Below, in pieces: positions 22,201-35,800 of a stretch of 64,000 nucleotides of DNA (position 1 is the stretch's first letter; each line of letters starts with the position of its first letter). Both the position numbers and the translations under genes were made by a program. The notes below the pieces were generated by a model, which made no database searches, was not told the origin of the DNA, and saw nothing but the letters and a program-made list of their open reading frames with translations. Source of the stretch: Toxorhynchites rutilus septentrionalis (lineage: Eukaryota > Arthropoda > Insecta > Diptera > Culicidae); assembly GCF_029784135.1 (NCBI RefSeq), contig NC_073746.1:70782542-70846541 (forward strand), written 5' to 3'.

Positions 22201-24363
22201 GTCCCAGTCAGTCAGCGCTTTCCTACCAAAAACCTCAACATCGGCCCCTAGGCCGACGCGGGACTCAACGTTAAATGGTTACGAGTTCAGAAGGTATTAA
22301 AATTTCATTATTTTTTCGAAATACATAACTCCATTTTGGTGAGTTGCAAAGGTGGGTGTTTTTAGATATAAAAAGTTTTTTTCAAGAAAGATCAATGATT
22401 TTGAACATGCTCTTTCAAAAAATCAGTCGTAATTCAATCCATCATAAGTAATGAGTTTCAAAAAAAATCGGAGAGCGTCGAGGCAGTGTCCAGCTGTCTT
22501 GGCATCAAACTGCTCTGTTTATTCCCAGCTCTTTTCAATTTTTTTTGAAGCCTTTGACAATATTATGCAGTGGCCAGTTTTAGAGTGTAAAATTCGTTCA
22601 TTGTTTACATTAGAGCAGCCACAAATCAGTGCCACTTTCCGCTTGAAGACACTAGCCCCTGGTAGAAGTGTCCCAGTAGACCGCACGAAAAGTTTCAGGG
22701 CGAGCAAAGTAGCGATAGCTATTTCCTAAGGTGTCCTACAGGATACCCGAAGACAGCTCGGTATCCGAAAAATGTTGCCGCTATCAAAAGGAAGTTTCTA
22801 GCGAATGTTGTGCGTTCTATGAGGTAAATGGCAAAGAAACATGGTATCTTAGATATTATGGTACAGGGATATGGTAAAAGAAGATCGCGGGGAGAAGTAA
22901 TTGACACTGAACCAATACATCTGATAACTAACCGCATCCGAGGGCTGTGTGTCGAATGCCGTCACAAGATGTTGAATGTACTTAAACAAAATATTTATGT
23001 GAGAGCATGCTTACAGTTGATCCCGTGTCAGATTCCCAAGATGATCATTACACAAGTTCGCATTTTTACTTGACAAAACATTCTGCTAGAGTTATGGTTA
23101 TCGGGTTAGGAGCTTCGGATGATAAAAAAGAACCCGGTAATCATTTGATCAGAATATTAAGTGAGCAGGAAGGTGTACATGGTCACCTCGGGATGGCACT
23201 CAAGTACACAAACCTCAGACAAATTTTGACCTGTACCAGAAAACAACTAAATCCGAACTAGTGATGAAGTGGATAGTAGTTTATCAGATACCGGATACCG
23301 GATATCCGGCAAGCTTCGAAGCGAATACGAAACTGGGAGAAACTGCATGTTCATGGCAATTTTTTAGAAGTTCTTGAAATGGCCCGACAGAGAATATTAT
23401 TGGAGTATATTAAATATCTTTCGACGAAATCCGACATCAACATTCGTTAAACAAAACATCTGTGACTGAAACTGAATTACACCTTAGCGTCAGCGAAACG
23501 TTCAGGAAAAAAAACCATTCCAGAGGAAATTTTTATTTGTTATAAATGTTATTCAAGTGACGAAGTAAGAAATAATTCGAAATTTGAATTTGTTATAAAT
23601 ATAAATCAAGTGACAAAGTAAGAAATAATCCGACATCAGTCAACGAGATCGCTGTCAATTACAAATCAATAACTGGGAAATTGTAAAAGAAAGATTTAAT
23701 AAAATTTTGTTCATGAACCAAATCATGAATGAAGGAAGGAAAGGTTGTATGTTTATGGTTTTATCTTTATCATTAAATCATGCTGATGCTCATGCAATCC
23801 TTGTGCCACAGCTCAGATGCACTCAAGTTTTTTGGTTGATTTCAAGACGATCTACCAGTTTCCATTCTACATTATTAGGTAGATTAGTTATATTTCTCTG
23901 ACCCAAGGGATTGTTCACTGAAGCACATTTTCATTTTAATTAAACATTAGAATGTACATCTCACACGCATTATTAGCTGAAGTTATCTAAACGATTTCAG
24001 TGTGTATAAAAATATTTTTTCTGCTGCCATGAATCAAATACCAACAGCTCATTATTTTTTGAGGGACGGGTTGAAACATGAATCAAATGCAAGGTCTTCG
24101 ATTGCTTTCGAGTTATATTTCCCCCCTTTCCCGGGAAACAGCGCAGTGAATTGCAAAAAAAAAATCGAGCCTGGGCTCAATTTATCGATTTTTATCTCTG
24201 GATTCACTCGAATGGCGCGGCCCGTTGGTGGATCCATTGTTTACACAACACTTTCGCTGGCTTGAAACACAATCCCTTAGACTAAACACACAAAAGACCC
24301 TTCGAACCCGAACCCGAGCGACGACGTGTGATCGGCTCGATTCGCCCTGCCGCTTTATCATGA
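19256..24363 (+). repeat. Large tandem unit, copy 3 (5,108 bp)
   Basis: It is the same length and sequence as copy 1 apart from at least two substitutions that I noticed (21124 T; 22818 T). It lacks the histone insertion. It ends at catga and runs into unique sequence gaccggctcggacgtcgtac, which therefore marks the ancestral right flank. Confidence 0.95.
19909..21497 (+). mobile_element. TA-flanked MITE (outer), unit copy 3
   Basis: It is the same element as 5811-7399 at +14,098, with the nested MITE at 20173-21106. Confidence 0.75.
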
Positions 24364-24501
24364 GACCGGCTCGGACGTCGTACGTGATTTTTCCGCACGC
24401 AAAACTCCCCCCAACCAGCGGAACAATCGCCATTTTATCGTGAAGTACGCGCTCCGTTCGTTGCTTGCGGTGCAATTGCACTCCACGATGTGCTGAGTGT
24501 G

Positions 24502-24589
24502 ATGGAATTTTCTTACGAAGGCAGCAGCAGTAGCAGCAGACCGCCTGCATCGAAATCATCACTCACTGAAAAGTCCCTCCAACCATCTG
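24502..24589 (+). CDS. Possible short first coding exon
   Basis: An ATG at 24502 opens a Ser-rich frame MEFSYEGSSSSSRPPASKSS followed by LTEKSLQPS, then a possible donor ctg|gtaataatg at 24590. The preceding 300 bp (24190-24500) is unusually C+G-rich for this window, with several CG dinucleotides, as expected of a promoter and 5' leader. Without splicing the frame stops after 34 codons. I do not recognise the protein and found no second exon; it may be non-coding. Confidence 0.25.
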
Positions 24590-24599
24590 GTAATAATGT

Positions 24600-25470
24600 A
24601 AACTAATCTGCGCAATGGATGGATGGTTGGATTGGATTCTTTTCCAGGAATTACGCTAGGGAAGGCATTATGAATCAACGCTATACACGAGTCGAGTCGC
24701 GCTCGGGTGAGGTGCTTCACTACCTGTGGAACTTGTATTCCTACGAATGAAATAACTGCAAAAGAAGAGTAGGGCATAATGTTACGCCCACTGGCAGGCG
24801 TGGCTTGTTCGTTGTATGTATTGCGTTACTGTGTGAACCGCCGCGTAAACGAAAGAGGATGAAACATCTCCATCGATGAACACATGCTTCGATGGTGCTA
24901 TACACCATGCATGAAAAAATGTGTGCGATGAATTGCCAGGGCAGAAGTACCAATTATATTAATATTAGTTGTAACTCCCAAAGTAATGGCGCTATTATAA
25001 AAAGCTAAACAAAATTGAAAAGGATTGGATTAATGTCTGATTAAACTGATAGTAATACAGTTTACACATTTTATTTTTTGCAGAACTTTTCTAGCTTCAA
25101 AGGTATGCCTTTCATTAGGAACTTTGCTGTGGTTTCGGATACCTTCCAGACTACGATGTTCCAGATACTACAAAATTTTGCAATGTTTTCGGTTTGTCTC
25201 TTCGTTGACTTCAAGTTTTTTTTTTTAATTAAAGCCTAATATTTTACAATCGGACGGAGCTCAGAAGAGTTAGGCGGATTAGCGTCCCTTGAAACCTGTC
25301 TTCATACCATTTCAAAGTTGCTTTGGCATAATCAAATAAAGCCAAAAAATAGACACATTGTGTTTCCTTATGAATCACAACAGACGCTTTTGAAGGCACT
25401 CTTTAATACAAAGTTCAAAATTTATACTTCCAGTGATCACAAATGATTTACTTTTGGCACCACAACTACA
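24600..25470. other. No gene seen; unique-looking flank
   Basis: There is no recognisable domain, RNA gene or repeat end in this stretch. It may be an intron if the exon at 24502 is real. Confidence 0.4.
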
Positions 25471-25499
25471 AATCGCCTACCAAACCCGAAACGTTTACG

Positions 25500-25870
25500 G
25501 GAACTTTACGGGACTTCTTTTTTGTTTTGAATTTTCATTGACATCTCGTTTCATCGCTGAATAAAATTCCTGGCCAGGGAGTTGAGAGAAGCCACACAAT
25601 ACATAAGTTTCGTCGTCCATAATACAGCTTTTTTTCTCAAAAAATCTAATTTTAATTTTCTTGCCCGTTGTTTTGTTACTATATTTTGTGTTGCGTTTCG
25701 ATCAGGAACAGTCTGAACTTTGAATGTCTTTGGGCCTGCACTGGCTTTCATTCGCCAAACTGTTCTGCCACTGCAATTCTATTTTACCGCTATTTTACGA
25801 TTAGAGAGTGCAGGATTTCTCTGTGAGCAACCTTCTTCACAGTTTCTTCACAGTTTCTGGATACTTAAAC
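25500..25870 (-). pseudogene. Decayed transposase related to ITmD37E
   Basis: On the minus strand, with frameshifts, one reads a remnant of RNPALSNRKIA, then AGPKTFKVQTVPDRNATQNI followed by RARKL, then in another frame MDDETYVLCGFSQLPGQEFY. These follow the order of the helix-turn-helix, linker and first catalytic Asp region of the ITmD37E transposase, but with a clearly different sequence, so it belongs to a related lineage. No terminal repeats were found. Confidence 0.7.
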
Positions 25871-26003
25871 CCGGTCTTGCGACTGTAACAGGTGTACATT
25901 TGTGTATTGTAGTGTTTAGCATTCTTGTAAATATTCTGTTAAGTGTTATGTAATTATTTTCAATATGTACATACAGTTAATTTCTAGTTAATTTATTTTT
26001 ATA

Positions 26004-27275
26004 TTAGGCTGTCAAAAAAGTCCTGCGGTATTTTTTTTTGAATTTCCATTTGTTCATAAAATTAGTTACAATCATCTGTTTTAAGTCAAATATGCGCCGT
26101 TTTGTTCGATGACTTGTTCCCAACGAGATGCCAACTTCATAATACCCCTGTTATAGAAGCTCGCTTCCTTATTGGCAAAAAACTCGGATAGCCAATTTTC
26201 ACAGGCCTCTTTTGTGGCTAACTTCCGACTACCTAGCTCGTTCGCCATGGACAAAAACAGGTGGTAGTCACTTGGTGCAAGGTCCGGACTATACGGCGGA
26301 TGCAAAAGAACCTCCCATCCGAGCTCCCGGAGCTTCTGGCGCGTCACCAAAGAAGTGTGTGGCCTGGCGTTGTCCTGATGGAAGACAATGCGGCCTCTGT
26401 TTATCAAAGATGGCCTCTTCTTCATGAGTGCTACCTTCAAGCGGTCCAGTTGTTGGCAGTACAGGTCCGAATTGAGCGTTTGGCCATAGGGAAGCAGCTC
26501 ATAATAGATTATTCCTTGACAATCCCACCAAACACACAGCAGAGCCTTCCTGGTCGTAATGAGGGCTTGGCCACCATCTGAGCCGCTTCAGCGGGCTTCG
26601 ACCACGACCGTTTGCGCTTCACGTTGTCGTAAGTGACCCACTTTTCATCGCCAGTCACCATCCGCTTCAGAAACGGGTCGATTTTGTTGCGATTCAGCAG
26701 CGATTCACATGCGTCGATACGGTCAAAGATGTTTTTTTGCGTCAACGTGTATACATCGAGCTTCTTTGTGAATCCAAGCTTCTTCAAATGGTTAATAACG
26801 GTTTGATGACTTATCCCCAGCTCTTGGCCGATGCTACGGCTGCTACTATGCCGGTCTTTCTCGGCTAATTCAGCGATTTTGTCGCAATTTTCAACGACAG
26901 GCCTTCCGGAGCGTGGCGCATCTTCGACGACCTCTACACCAGAACGAAAACGTTGAAACCATCGTTGTGCGGTGGAAATGGAAACTGTATCGGGTCCATA
27001 AACTGCACAAATTTTATTGGCAGCTTGAGATTTTTGCCTTTGTCATAGTAGTACTGTAAAATATGTCGGATTTTCTCTTTATTTTGCTCCATATTTGCGA
27101 CACTATAACTCACGAACGACTTAACCAAACAAAACACTGTCAAGGACTATATTATAGCGCGCAAAAATGCCTTTCCAACAAGCTATAGTATGACTCGATA
27201 CAATGAATACAACTAGAACTACGCGCTTACAACGACACCTCGCGGAAATACCGCAGGACTTTTTTGACAGCCTAA
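26004..27275 (-). mobile_element. mariner (DD34D) element, nearly full length
   Basis: A 1,272-bp element has matching inverted ends ttaggctgtcaaaaaagtcc...tgcggtattt (about 30 bp, essentially perfect) and TA at 26002-26003 and 27276-27277. Only the transposase frame is broken, so the insertion is fairly young. Confidence 0.93.
26081..27092 (-). pseudogene. mariner transposase with two frameshifts
   Basis: The minus-strand start MEQNKEKIRHILQYYYDKGK is at 27092. The frame is lost shortly after and recovered as the helix-turn-helix region (SSRSIGQELGISHQTVINHL), then MVTGDEKWVTYDN with the first catalytic Asp, lost again near 26510, and recovered as HQDNARPHTS and SPDLAPSDYHLF. There are 34 residues between the last two Asp, the DD34D signature of mariner. 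The C-terminus ends at 26081. Two frameshifts make it non-functional. Confidence 0.9.
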
Positions 27276-27298
27276 TATTTATTCACCCACTTTTGGTA

Positions 27299-27336
27299 GA
27301 TTTATTTATTTATTTATTTATTATTTATTTATTGAT

Positions 27337-27383
<47 letters not shown>

Positions 27384-27385
27384 TT
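27299..27385. repeat. (TTTA)n microsatellite
   Basis: About 85 bp of nearly uninterrupted TTTA repeats follow directly after the mariner element. Confidence 0.95.
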
Positions 27386-28439
27386 CGTTGGTGGAATTAT
27401 TGTGTTAATATTCTAATATTGTTCCGTGCATCATTGAAATATTTAAATCACACTTGCCAAACTTCTGCTAAAACATAAGTACTCAGTACAAATGAAACAG
27501 ACTTTTTTCCGTCGATCATTGCACACAACGATGTTCATAACTTGCATGAAATCGTTGTGCTGTTGTACGCAACACAACATCTAAGAGCAAGGCAAAGCTC
27601 ATGTTCCGCCACACCAATACAAGACCGAGTAGCTTAAGCGACGCTTTAAGTGGTCACTCATGCGCGAGGAAAATAAAGAAGCCAGGTTTCGTGGAAGAAT
27701 CGCAAGAATTAGCTGGCTCAACCTTGAAACAAAGAGCGGACAATTATGACTTGTTTGGCTGCATGACTGGGGGTCTTGGGAAATTCGCGGTTCAAAAAGA
27801 ACATTATTTGCTTCGGCAAATATTGTTCTCCTGGTGGAAAATGGTTAATTGTTGAAGCAACCGTAATACTTTTTGCTCGTTCACTTTTACCCAATCTGTG
27901 GACGAGGCAGGAGTGCGATTTTTTCGAAATCGCGTCGCGGCGTGTCTTTAGGAGTAATTGTTGGTCTTGAACGTTTTTTTCCAAATGTGTTAATTGTGTT
28001 ACTTATATTTGATAGGGAAATTAGCGGAAGAAATTTGAATATTAGGAGTTCGTTAAGTTCGTGTGTGCTTTAAATAATAAAGCTCCAAAGGTGAAGTCAA
28101 GCTTTTTCAAACCATAATGCAATTATACTGATTACGTCGAACAGCCGTTCAACGGCGGTTTATTTGGGATTATTGTTCCCTCGAACAGGCATTATCTTCG
28201 AGGCTCGGCACATCGCAGAGGACAGCTGGACGCACTGCTGGAGTCAAAGTTTCCGACAAAGCCATTTCCGTCGGAAGGGAGTGCTACGCTACAACAGCAC
28301 TCCGGGCAGAGCCAGTTTGAATTCAAACCGTGAGTACCCAACCCTTTATAAACATGCGCATGTGGGTGGGTATTTTTTGAATGATGAGATGAAATGAGTG
28401 ATCACGGAATTAAATATCGACGACGCTATGATTTTCAAA
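27386..28439. other. No gene seen
   Basis: Several short open frames (for example 27718-27984, minus, 88 codons) carry no known motif. Base composition is mixed; the 28160-28330 stretch is richer in G+C and unassigned. Confidence 0.4.
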
Positions 28440-29905
28440 TGGAGACGCACGTGTGGGGCTTCCATACAAATTAAACACAAATTTCTACATTACTCGAGAA
28501 TTAATCAAGCAAATGCAACCAAATTAGGCATCTGGAGGTTTTAGGGGGCAATAAATGATTCTATGGTGGTTAGATACTCCCCCCCCCTTCTCTGAGGGGG
28601 GGCTGCCATACAAATGAAACACGAATTTCTGCATTACTCAATAATTAACCAACAAAATGTAACCAAATTAGGCATATGGAGGTTTTAGGGTGCAATAAAT
28701 GTCTCTATGGTGGTTAAACTCTTCACCCCCCCTCTCTAAGTATTACTCAAGAATTAATCAAGCAAATGGGACCAAATTAGGCATATGGAGGTTTTAGGGT
28801 GCAATAAATGTTTCTATGGTGGTTAGACATAACACCCCCCTCTCTAAGGGGGGCTGCCATACAAACGAAACACAAATTTCTGCATTACTCGAGAATTAAT
28901 CAAGCAAACGAAACCAATGTCGGCATGTATAGATTTTAGGGTGCAATAAATGTTTTTACGGTGGTTGGATACTCCTCCCCCCTCTTTTAGGGGGGGGGGT
29001 TGCTGCCATACAAATGAAACGCGAATTTCTGCATAACTCGAGAATTAATCAAGCAAATGGAACCAAATTAGGCATAGGGAGGGGTGCAATATATGTTTCT
29101 ATGGTGGTTAGACACTCCGCCCCCATCCCTAAAGGTGGGGGGGGGATTCTGTCATACAAACGAAACACAAATTTCTGCATTACTCGAGAATTAATCAAGA
29201 AAACGAAACCGAATTCGGCCTGTGAAGGTTTTAGGATGCAATAAATATTTTTACGGTGGTTAGATACTTCAACCCCTCTCTAAGGGGGTGCCGCCATACA
29301 AATGAAACACAAATTTCTGCATAACTCGAGAATCAATCAAGCAAACGTAACCAAATTTGACATGTGGAGGTTTTAGGATGCAATAAATGTTTCTATGGTG
29401 GCTCGACACTCCCCCCTCTTTTAGGGTGGGCTGTTATACAAATGAAAAACAAATTTCTGCATAACTCGAAAATTAATCAAGCAAATGGAGCCAAATTTGG
29501 TATGTGAAGATTTTAGGGGGCACGGAACGGTTATATGGTGAATGTACACTCCTCTCCCCTCTCTAAAAGGAGAAGAGGGGAGGGGTCTGTATTTATGCTA
29601 TCATATTTTCTGTATCAAACATTTATTCCATGTAACGGTGAAACATGTTATTTGCAAGTGGTTGAAAAATCTTGAACGAGAATTGTGTCTGAAAATAATC
29701 TGATATTATATTGATGAGGTTTGGTAGAAGTACTATGAATTTTTTAGTGAAAGGTAAATTCAACGGGGTCGATTAGAAGATCAATTAATGAACAATTCTG
29801 CGATTGGACTCATGAACTTGCGCTTAGTAAGAAAACGTGAATGTTTGAATGTATTCATTACAAAAAACAAATTTTGAGCGAGACGAAGTTTGCCGGGTCA
29901 GCTAG
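28440..29905 (+). mobile_element. Helitron-like element with ~155-bp tandem repeats
   Basis: Seven to eight degenerate copies of a roughly 155-bp module (gccatacaaatgaaacacaa ... ttttagggtgcaataaatg ... tggtggttagacactcc, with C/G-runs) span 28460-29580. A conserved ~320-bp tail follows and ends gcgagacgaagtttgccggg then tcagctag, next to a T. The 3' end CTAG|T, preceded by a potential hairpin (ancestral ggcaaac-gaa-gtttgcc), is the form of a Helitron terminus. No Rep/helicase is present, so it is non-autonomous. The 5' TC end was not located with confidence. Confidence 0.6.
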
Positions 29906-30477
29906 TATCATGATACATATTGTGACATTCGAGAGTATACTGAGAGACGACACAGTCGGTTCTCGATATTGATGGAGAAATCCTTATTTTTTTATTTGGG
30001 AGCATCAATATTTCATTTAAATGCATTTAGTTGATGTACACTACCCGGACATCGAAATTGAGTTATCAGATTTCAAAAAATGTGTCTGTAAATCTGCAGG
30101 CATTTCATTTTTGTTAGTTTTTTCAGAAATTGAAATTGACTTTAACAGACTTCCAAAACTCTAGGAAACATAAATAAAAACATTTGGTTTAAAAAAAACT
30201 GGAATGAGAACATCAAAAAGCAAATTGTGGTGCTTGCTGCAATACAAATAAAACCTTCATAGAGTGAGCTGATAATCCCCCATATTCCGGAACACGATCA
30301 GATTTGAAGCAGCACGATCCGATCGAGATAGACTTTTGCATTCTGAAACATACACTAAGCGAACGTTCGTGGGTTCAATCGCAGAACTCTCCATTGACTG
30401 ATCTTCTTATTGGCCCTTTACAATTTTCTTTTACTATAATTTTCCTATTACTTCTACCAAAACTCGTCATTATAATA

Positions 30478-31338
30478 GGATTGGGCGATCTTGGATCGAT
30501 TTTCAGAAGATCGTTTTTTTCCATTTCGATGTCCGATTTTTTGGATCGATTCTTCGTACCCGAAAAAATCGAGAAGATCGATCTTTTTCTTTTGATTTTT
30601 TCGATCTTGGACTTTTTTATTTTCAGTGTACATTGATTTTAATCTCACTACCTTACAAATTTTAAAAACATAATGTCAACATTTAGATCGCTTTCGAAGA
30701 TGTCAAATAAATGATAGTGAATCTAGGAGAAGCTACTGTGTATGTTTAGTTTAGGATTGGGCGATTCTGGATCCATATTTAGAAGATCGACTTTTTCGAT
30801 TTGTTTTCGATCTGAGACAAACTTTTTGCAAATTTGTTTTTCAGTATACATCGATTTTAATCTCCACAAAGACCGCATAACAAATTTTATAAACATAATG
30901 GCAACATTTGACCGCTTTGAAGCACTCCATTTGGCTTGCTAAAAAAGTCAATTTGATCATTCTTCGATTTGATTCCGTACAGATTCAAACAGGACCAGAA
31001 CTAGCGACAGCTACTAAGGGTTATTGTTGATGCCTTTTCAATTAATTTATTTAATTGAATGACTCTATGATGGTACAATTTGAATGCTCAGGAAAACATT
31101 TTGTTGTTGTTTGCTTTTAATTTTCAACTAGAATCATGTAATTTTTATTCCATGTTTAAAGAAAAGATTATAATCAGATAAAATGAGTAGATAAATTGGA
31201 AAAAATGCTTTCGATTTTTTAAAGATCGATTCGGCAAAGATCGATTCTTTTGCACCGATTTAATCAGTGAATCGATCCCTACGCCGTTTAGAAAATCGAT
31301 TCGTCAAGATCGATCTTTTTATAAAGATCGCCCAATCC
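30478..31338 (+). mobile_element. TIR element rich in GATCGAT, TA target
   Basis: Ends ggattgggcgatctt and aagatcgcccaatcc are inverted and flanked by TA at 30476-30477 and 31339-31340. A second left-type end (taggattgggcgattctgg) lies inside at about 30753, so either two related copies are nested or the element was partly duplicated. The interior is full of 'agatcgat' motifs. It is non-coding. Confidence 0.7.
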
Positions 31339-31551
31339 TACATCATAATATAAATTTATTTTCAGACACAATTTTCGATTCTTGATTCTTGATTTACTTG
31401 ATTACACGAATACAACAAATTAAAGACTACTTAAATCGGACGATTCCTTCCTCGGGTTTTTCGCTTACCAACACATTTGGCCTCCTATTTTTATTTATAT
31501 AGATAGAAGATATATGAGTGAGTTATTACACAAACAGCGCAAACATCGAAC

Positions 31552-32539
<988 letters not shown>

Positions 32540-32848
32540 GTTTACTTTTCCGTACCAAATGTGTATTCCATGTAACGGAAAAACATTTTATTTGCAAGTG
32601 AATCGAGAGTCTTGAACTAAAATTATGTCTGAAAATAAATTTATTTTATAATTTTGTAATAGTTTTGGTGGAAGTACCAGAAAACTTATAGTAAAAAGAT
32701 ATTGTGAATAGCCAATCAAAAGATCAATCAATGAGGAGTTCTGTGATTGAGCCCACGAACGTTTGCTTTGTAAGAAAACGTCAATGTTCAGAAGGATTCA
32801 TATCAAAAAATCAATTTTGGACGGTACAAAGCTCGCCGGATCAGCTAG
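32540..32848 (+). mobile_element. Helitron-like 3' tail, diverged copy
   Basis: The ~300 bp align by eye to the tail of 28440-29905: ttccatgtaacgg, gtctgaaaataa, tgggagaa-type blocks, and the end gctcgccggatcagctag then T. The tandem modules are absent. Confidence 0.6.
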
Positions 32849-35800
32849 TTTATAATATAATGATGAGGTTATAGTGTAAATATTAGGAAATTCATTCAAT
32901 AAAAATTGAAGAAGGATCAAGGCTACGTGTTTAAAGCTTTAAAATACAAACAAATATTATTTATATAAAAAACCTTCAGCCATTCTAACCAGTACTCTTT
33001 TTTCTTTTCTTTACTTCAATAATACGGTCGATTTTTGTAGACGCCAGCATCATGCCCGATTTGAAGGAGATATTTACTGATTTAAAGGAGATATTTACCT
33101 GTAAGTTGACAAAATGGTTGTTAAGATTAGAACGGGTATCGTAAACCTGACTGGCCATATATTGATTTTTTTTATCGTGTAGGGTGTCCATAGACACAAA
33201 TTAATACCTGGGTCATGCGGATAGAATCAAATTGGTTGTCAAAAAGAATCCAATCGAAATGTCAAAAGAGATCCATTAATCAGAAGGTGGAAAGTGTTAC
33301 TTTTCTTATAATAATCCACTACATAAACAATGTGTTGTTATGAAAGGCAAAAATAATCGAATTAAATAAAATGAATGAACTACGTTTTTACATCAATTAA
33401 TGCTAGCATTTGGAATCATAAAAGCACAACTGACATTTTTGTAGATTCTGAAATTTCAGTGCTATTGACTTCTAAGCTTCTCTAAACTAAATTGTAATTC
33501 AATTTCACTTCTCGCGAAATGTTAGGTTTTCATCATTCTGAACGGTAGAATTGTATTATTTGATCGTTTTTCTTTCATTAAAACAACTAAAAAAAAACCT
33601 TTATCTCAATCCTAGTTCGATCACAAAAGGTAAATAAATATAGCGTTTGCTCATTTTGTAAAAGAAACGATTGACATCATGGAAAAAAACAGAAAGCATG
33701 GGGAAAAAAGTTGCATGATTTTTTTTTTCCAAGCAAAATGAACTTGCAAATATTCGATTGAGTCAGCATGACCCAGATTAATACTATTTACTCCAAAATT
33801 AATTATATAAATCCTGTTATTTCTCTGAGTGTCAATGACAACATACAAAAATCTTGAACAATGCCATCTATATATGAGAGCATAAACCTAAAAAGCGCAT
33901 TACATTTAACAGCCGCTTCATGACAGCTCATTCCTCTCGCTTAAAAACATTTCAAACGTCACTCTCCTAGCACAAGATCGAAGAGAAAGCTCTCCGCCTT
34001 TGCTAGTAGTGAAGTAGAGAAAATTTCCCTTCATGTTAACCTTTCATTCTCGAACGTTTTCTTCTGCAAGTAGCACTGGTATTTGCGTTCATTCGACGTC
34101 GTTTTCTCCAGGTTTCTTCCTTTTGCTGCTGGAAAAAGGTGAATTGTACGCCGAAGTTCTTTCAAGTTTTGCAAATGGTGAATTTCGTCACAGCAAAATT
34201 GCCGATTGTTGATATCTGGAAGCTAAAATAGCGGTTGCAGGAGTAGGATCGGGACTGTGGATCCCGGTCCCTGTGTTTGGTGTTGTTTATTGCCACGGCA
34301 AAGTTGTAATTAGAAAAAAAATAAAGTGCTGGAACGCAGAAAATTTGCCTCAAAAAAAATGTGAAGCATGTAAAAATTGGCGTGGTTACTCAATAACTGC
34401 CTCTAGGTTTTGTTTTTATTGTATTTCTTTGAGTTGGAAAAAAAAATTAGTGCAATGAGATGAATGTGTCATATTTTTTTGTAGATTTGCTGAGCCCGAA
34501 AAAAAGAAATATCCAAGCTGCCAGCCATTAGTGTTATGATTTCGACGAAGACGGCAGAATAAAGTGCCACAGCTGCAAAAGTGCAGAAATAAATAAACCA
34601 CTTGAGCTTGCAACAAAGACAAGCTGTGGTGGTGTTCGTAATCGAAGGATTGTGTGCTTTTTTGTTCATTGCAGAAAAATTGTTCAAATGTCTGAATAAC
34701 AAAAAGTGCAGTGAATTTAGTGGTGTTCCCTGTTTTTGTGGTAGTTGAAAATAAACAATGAAACTTCCAATAGTTTTAATGTGCTGCAAATATAGAATTA
34801 ATATCTAAATTTTACGCTAAAGGAGCGCTCATTGGATCATTAGGATATATATATAGTTTAAGTGAAGCTGTTGTCATTCGGATAATTGGAAGACCGGAGC
34901 AGACAGCGATTAGCTCTAAACATGGAAACAGTGCCAACCGGAAGGATATCTTGGTTGACACTTCATTAGGGGTGTTCATTTCAGGTGAGTTTCTTCTGCG
35001 GAGATGAAATGCCTCTGCAAACGACTGAATGTTTGTGATAAAAGAATAAATTTTCTGATTCCAACGAGATTGAAAATGTTCGCTGATCAGCCAGAGAAAA
35101 TGTGGTGACGATGTCATGTGTAATCATAAAAACATTTTTATCGTTTTTCGGATGCTCTTAACATACCCAAGAATTATTATTTATCCTCATTCAAGAAAGA
35201 TTGCTATCTGAAAAAATTTGTCTAAGCTTTTCAGAATGTCTTAAAATAAATCGTTTACACAGATGTCTAGAAACCCTCAAAAGCAGTGGTCAACATAAAT
35301 GACCTGTCATCGCATGCCTAAACACATCGAGATGGAAAATATAAGGTGGGAAGAATGAATCTGTCTTTCAGCTGCGTGTAGCAAGGATCTAACGTCACAA
35401 AGTAATGCAAGAATTTTGCAGAAGAATAATCTTTCTTGGATAAACTCTGGTTCGACTAAAAAAATAATGAAGAAAGTTCGAGTCACAAAATCGTTTGTTC
35501 CTTCGACGGAGGAACACTTGACAGATATTGCATGGGATAAAAATTTGCAAGTTTTTTTTCATGTTTGTCATGACTGACAAATTTGACTGACTCCGTATGA
35601 CCTAGATCGAGATGAAAAGTTTACCGGACAAGAGATAAACTTCCATAAAGAATGTTATGAATGTAATGTGATGCGAAAAATAAGTTTTGCAAATACTCAA
35701 TTAGTTTCCTTCAACGTTTTTTGTTGACACATTCAATTGGCTACTAATGCAATCAAAGTTTGACACAACCAAAACCCAGAATCTCAGAAACATATGAGTG

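Noticed and set aside
26212..26581. Plus-strand open frames over the mariner element
   Set aside because: They are antisense shadows of the transposase.
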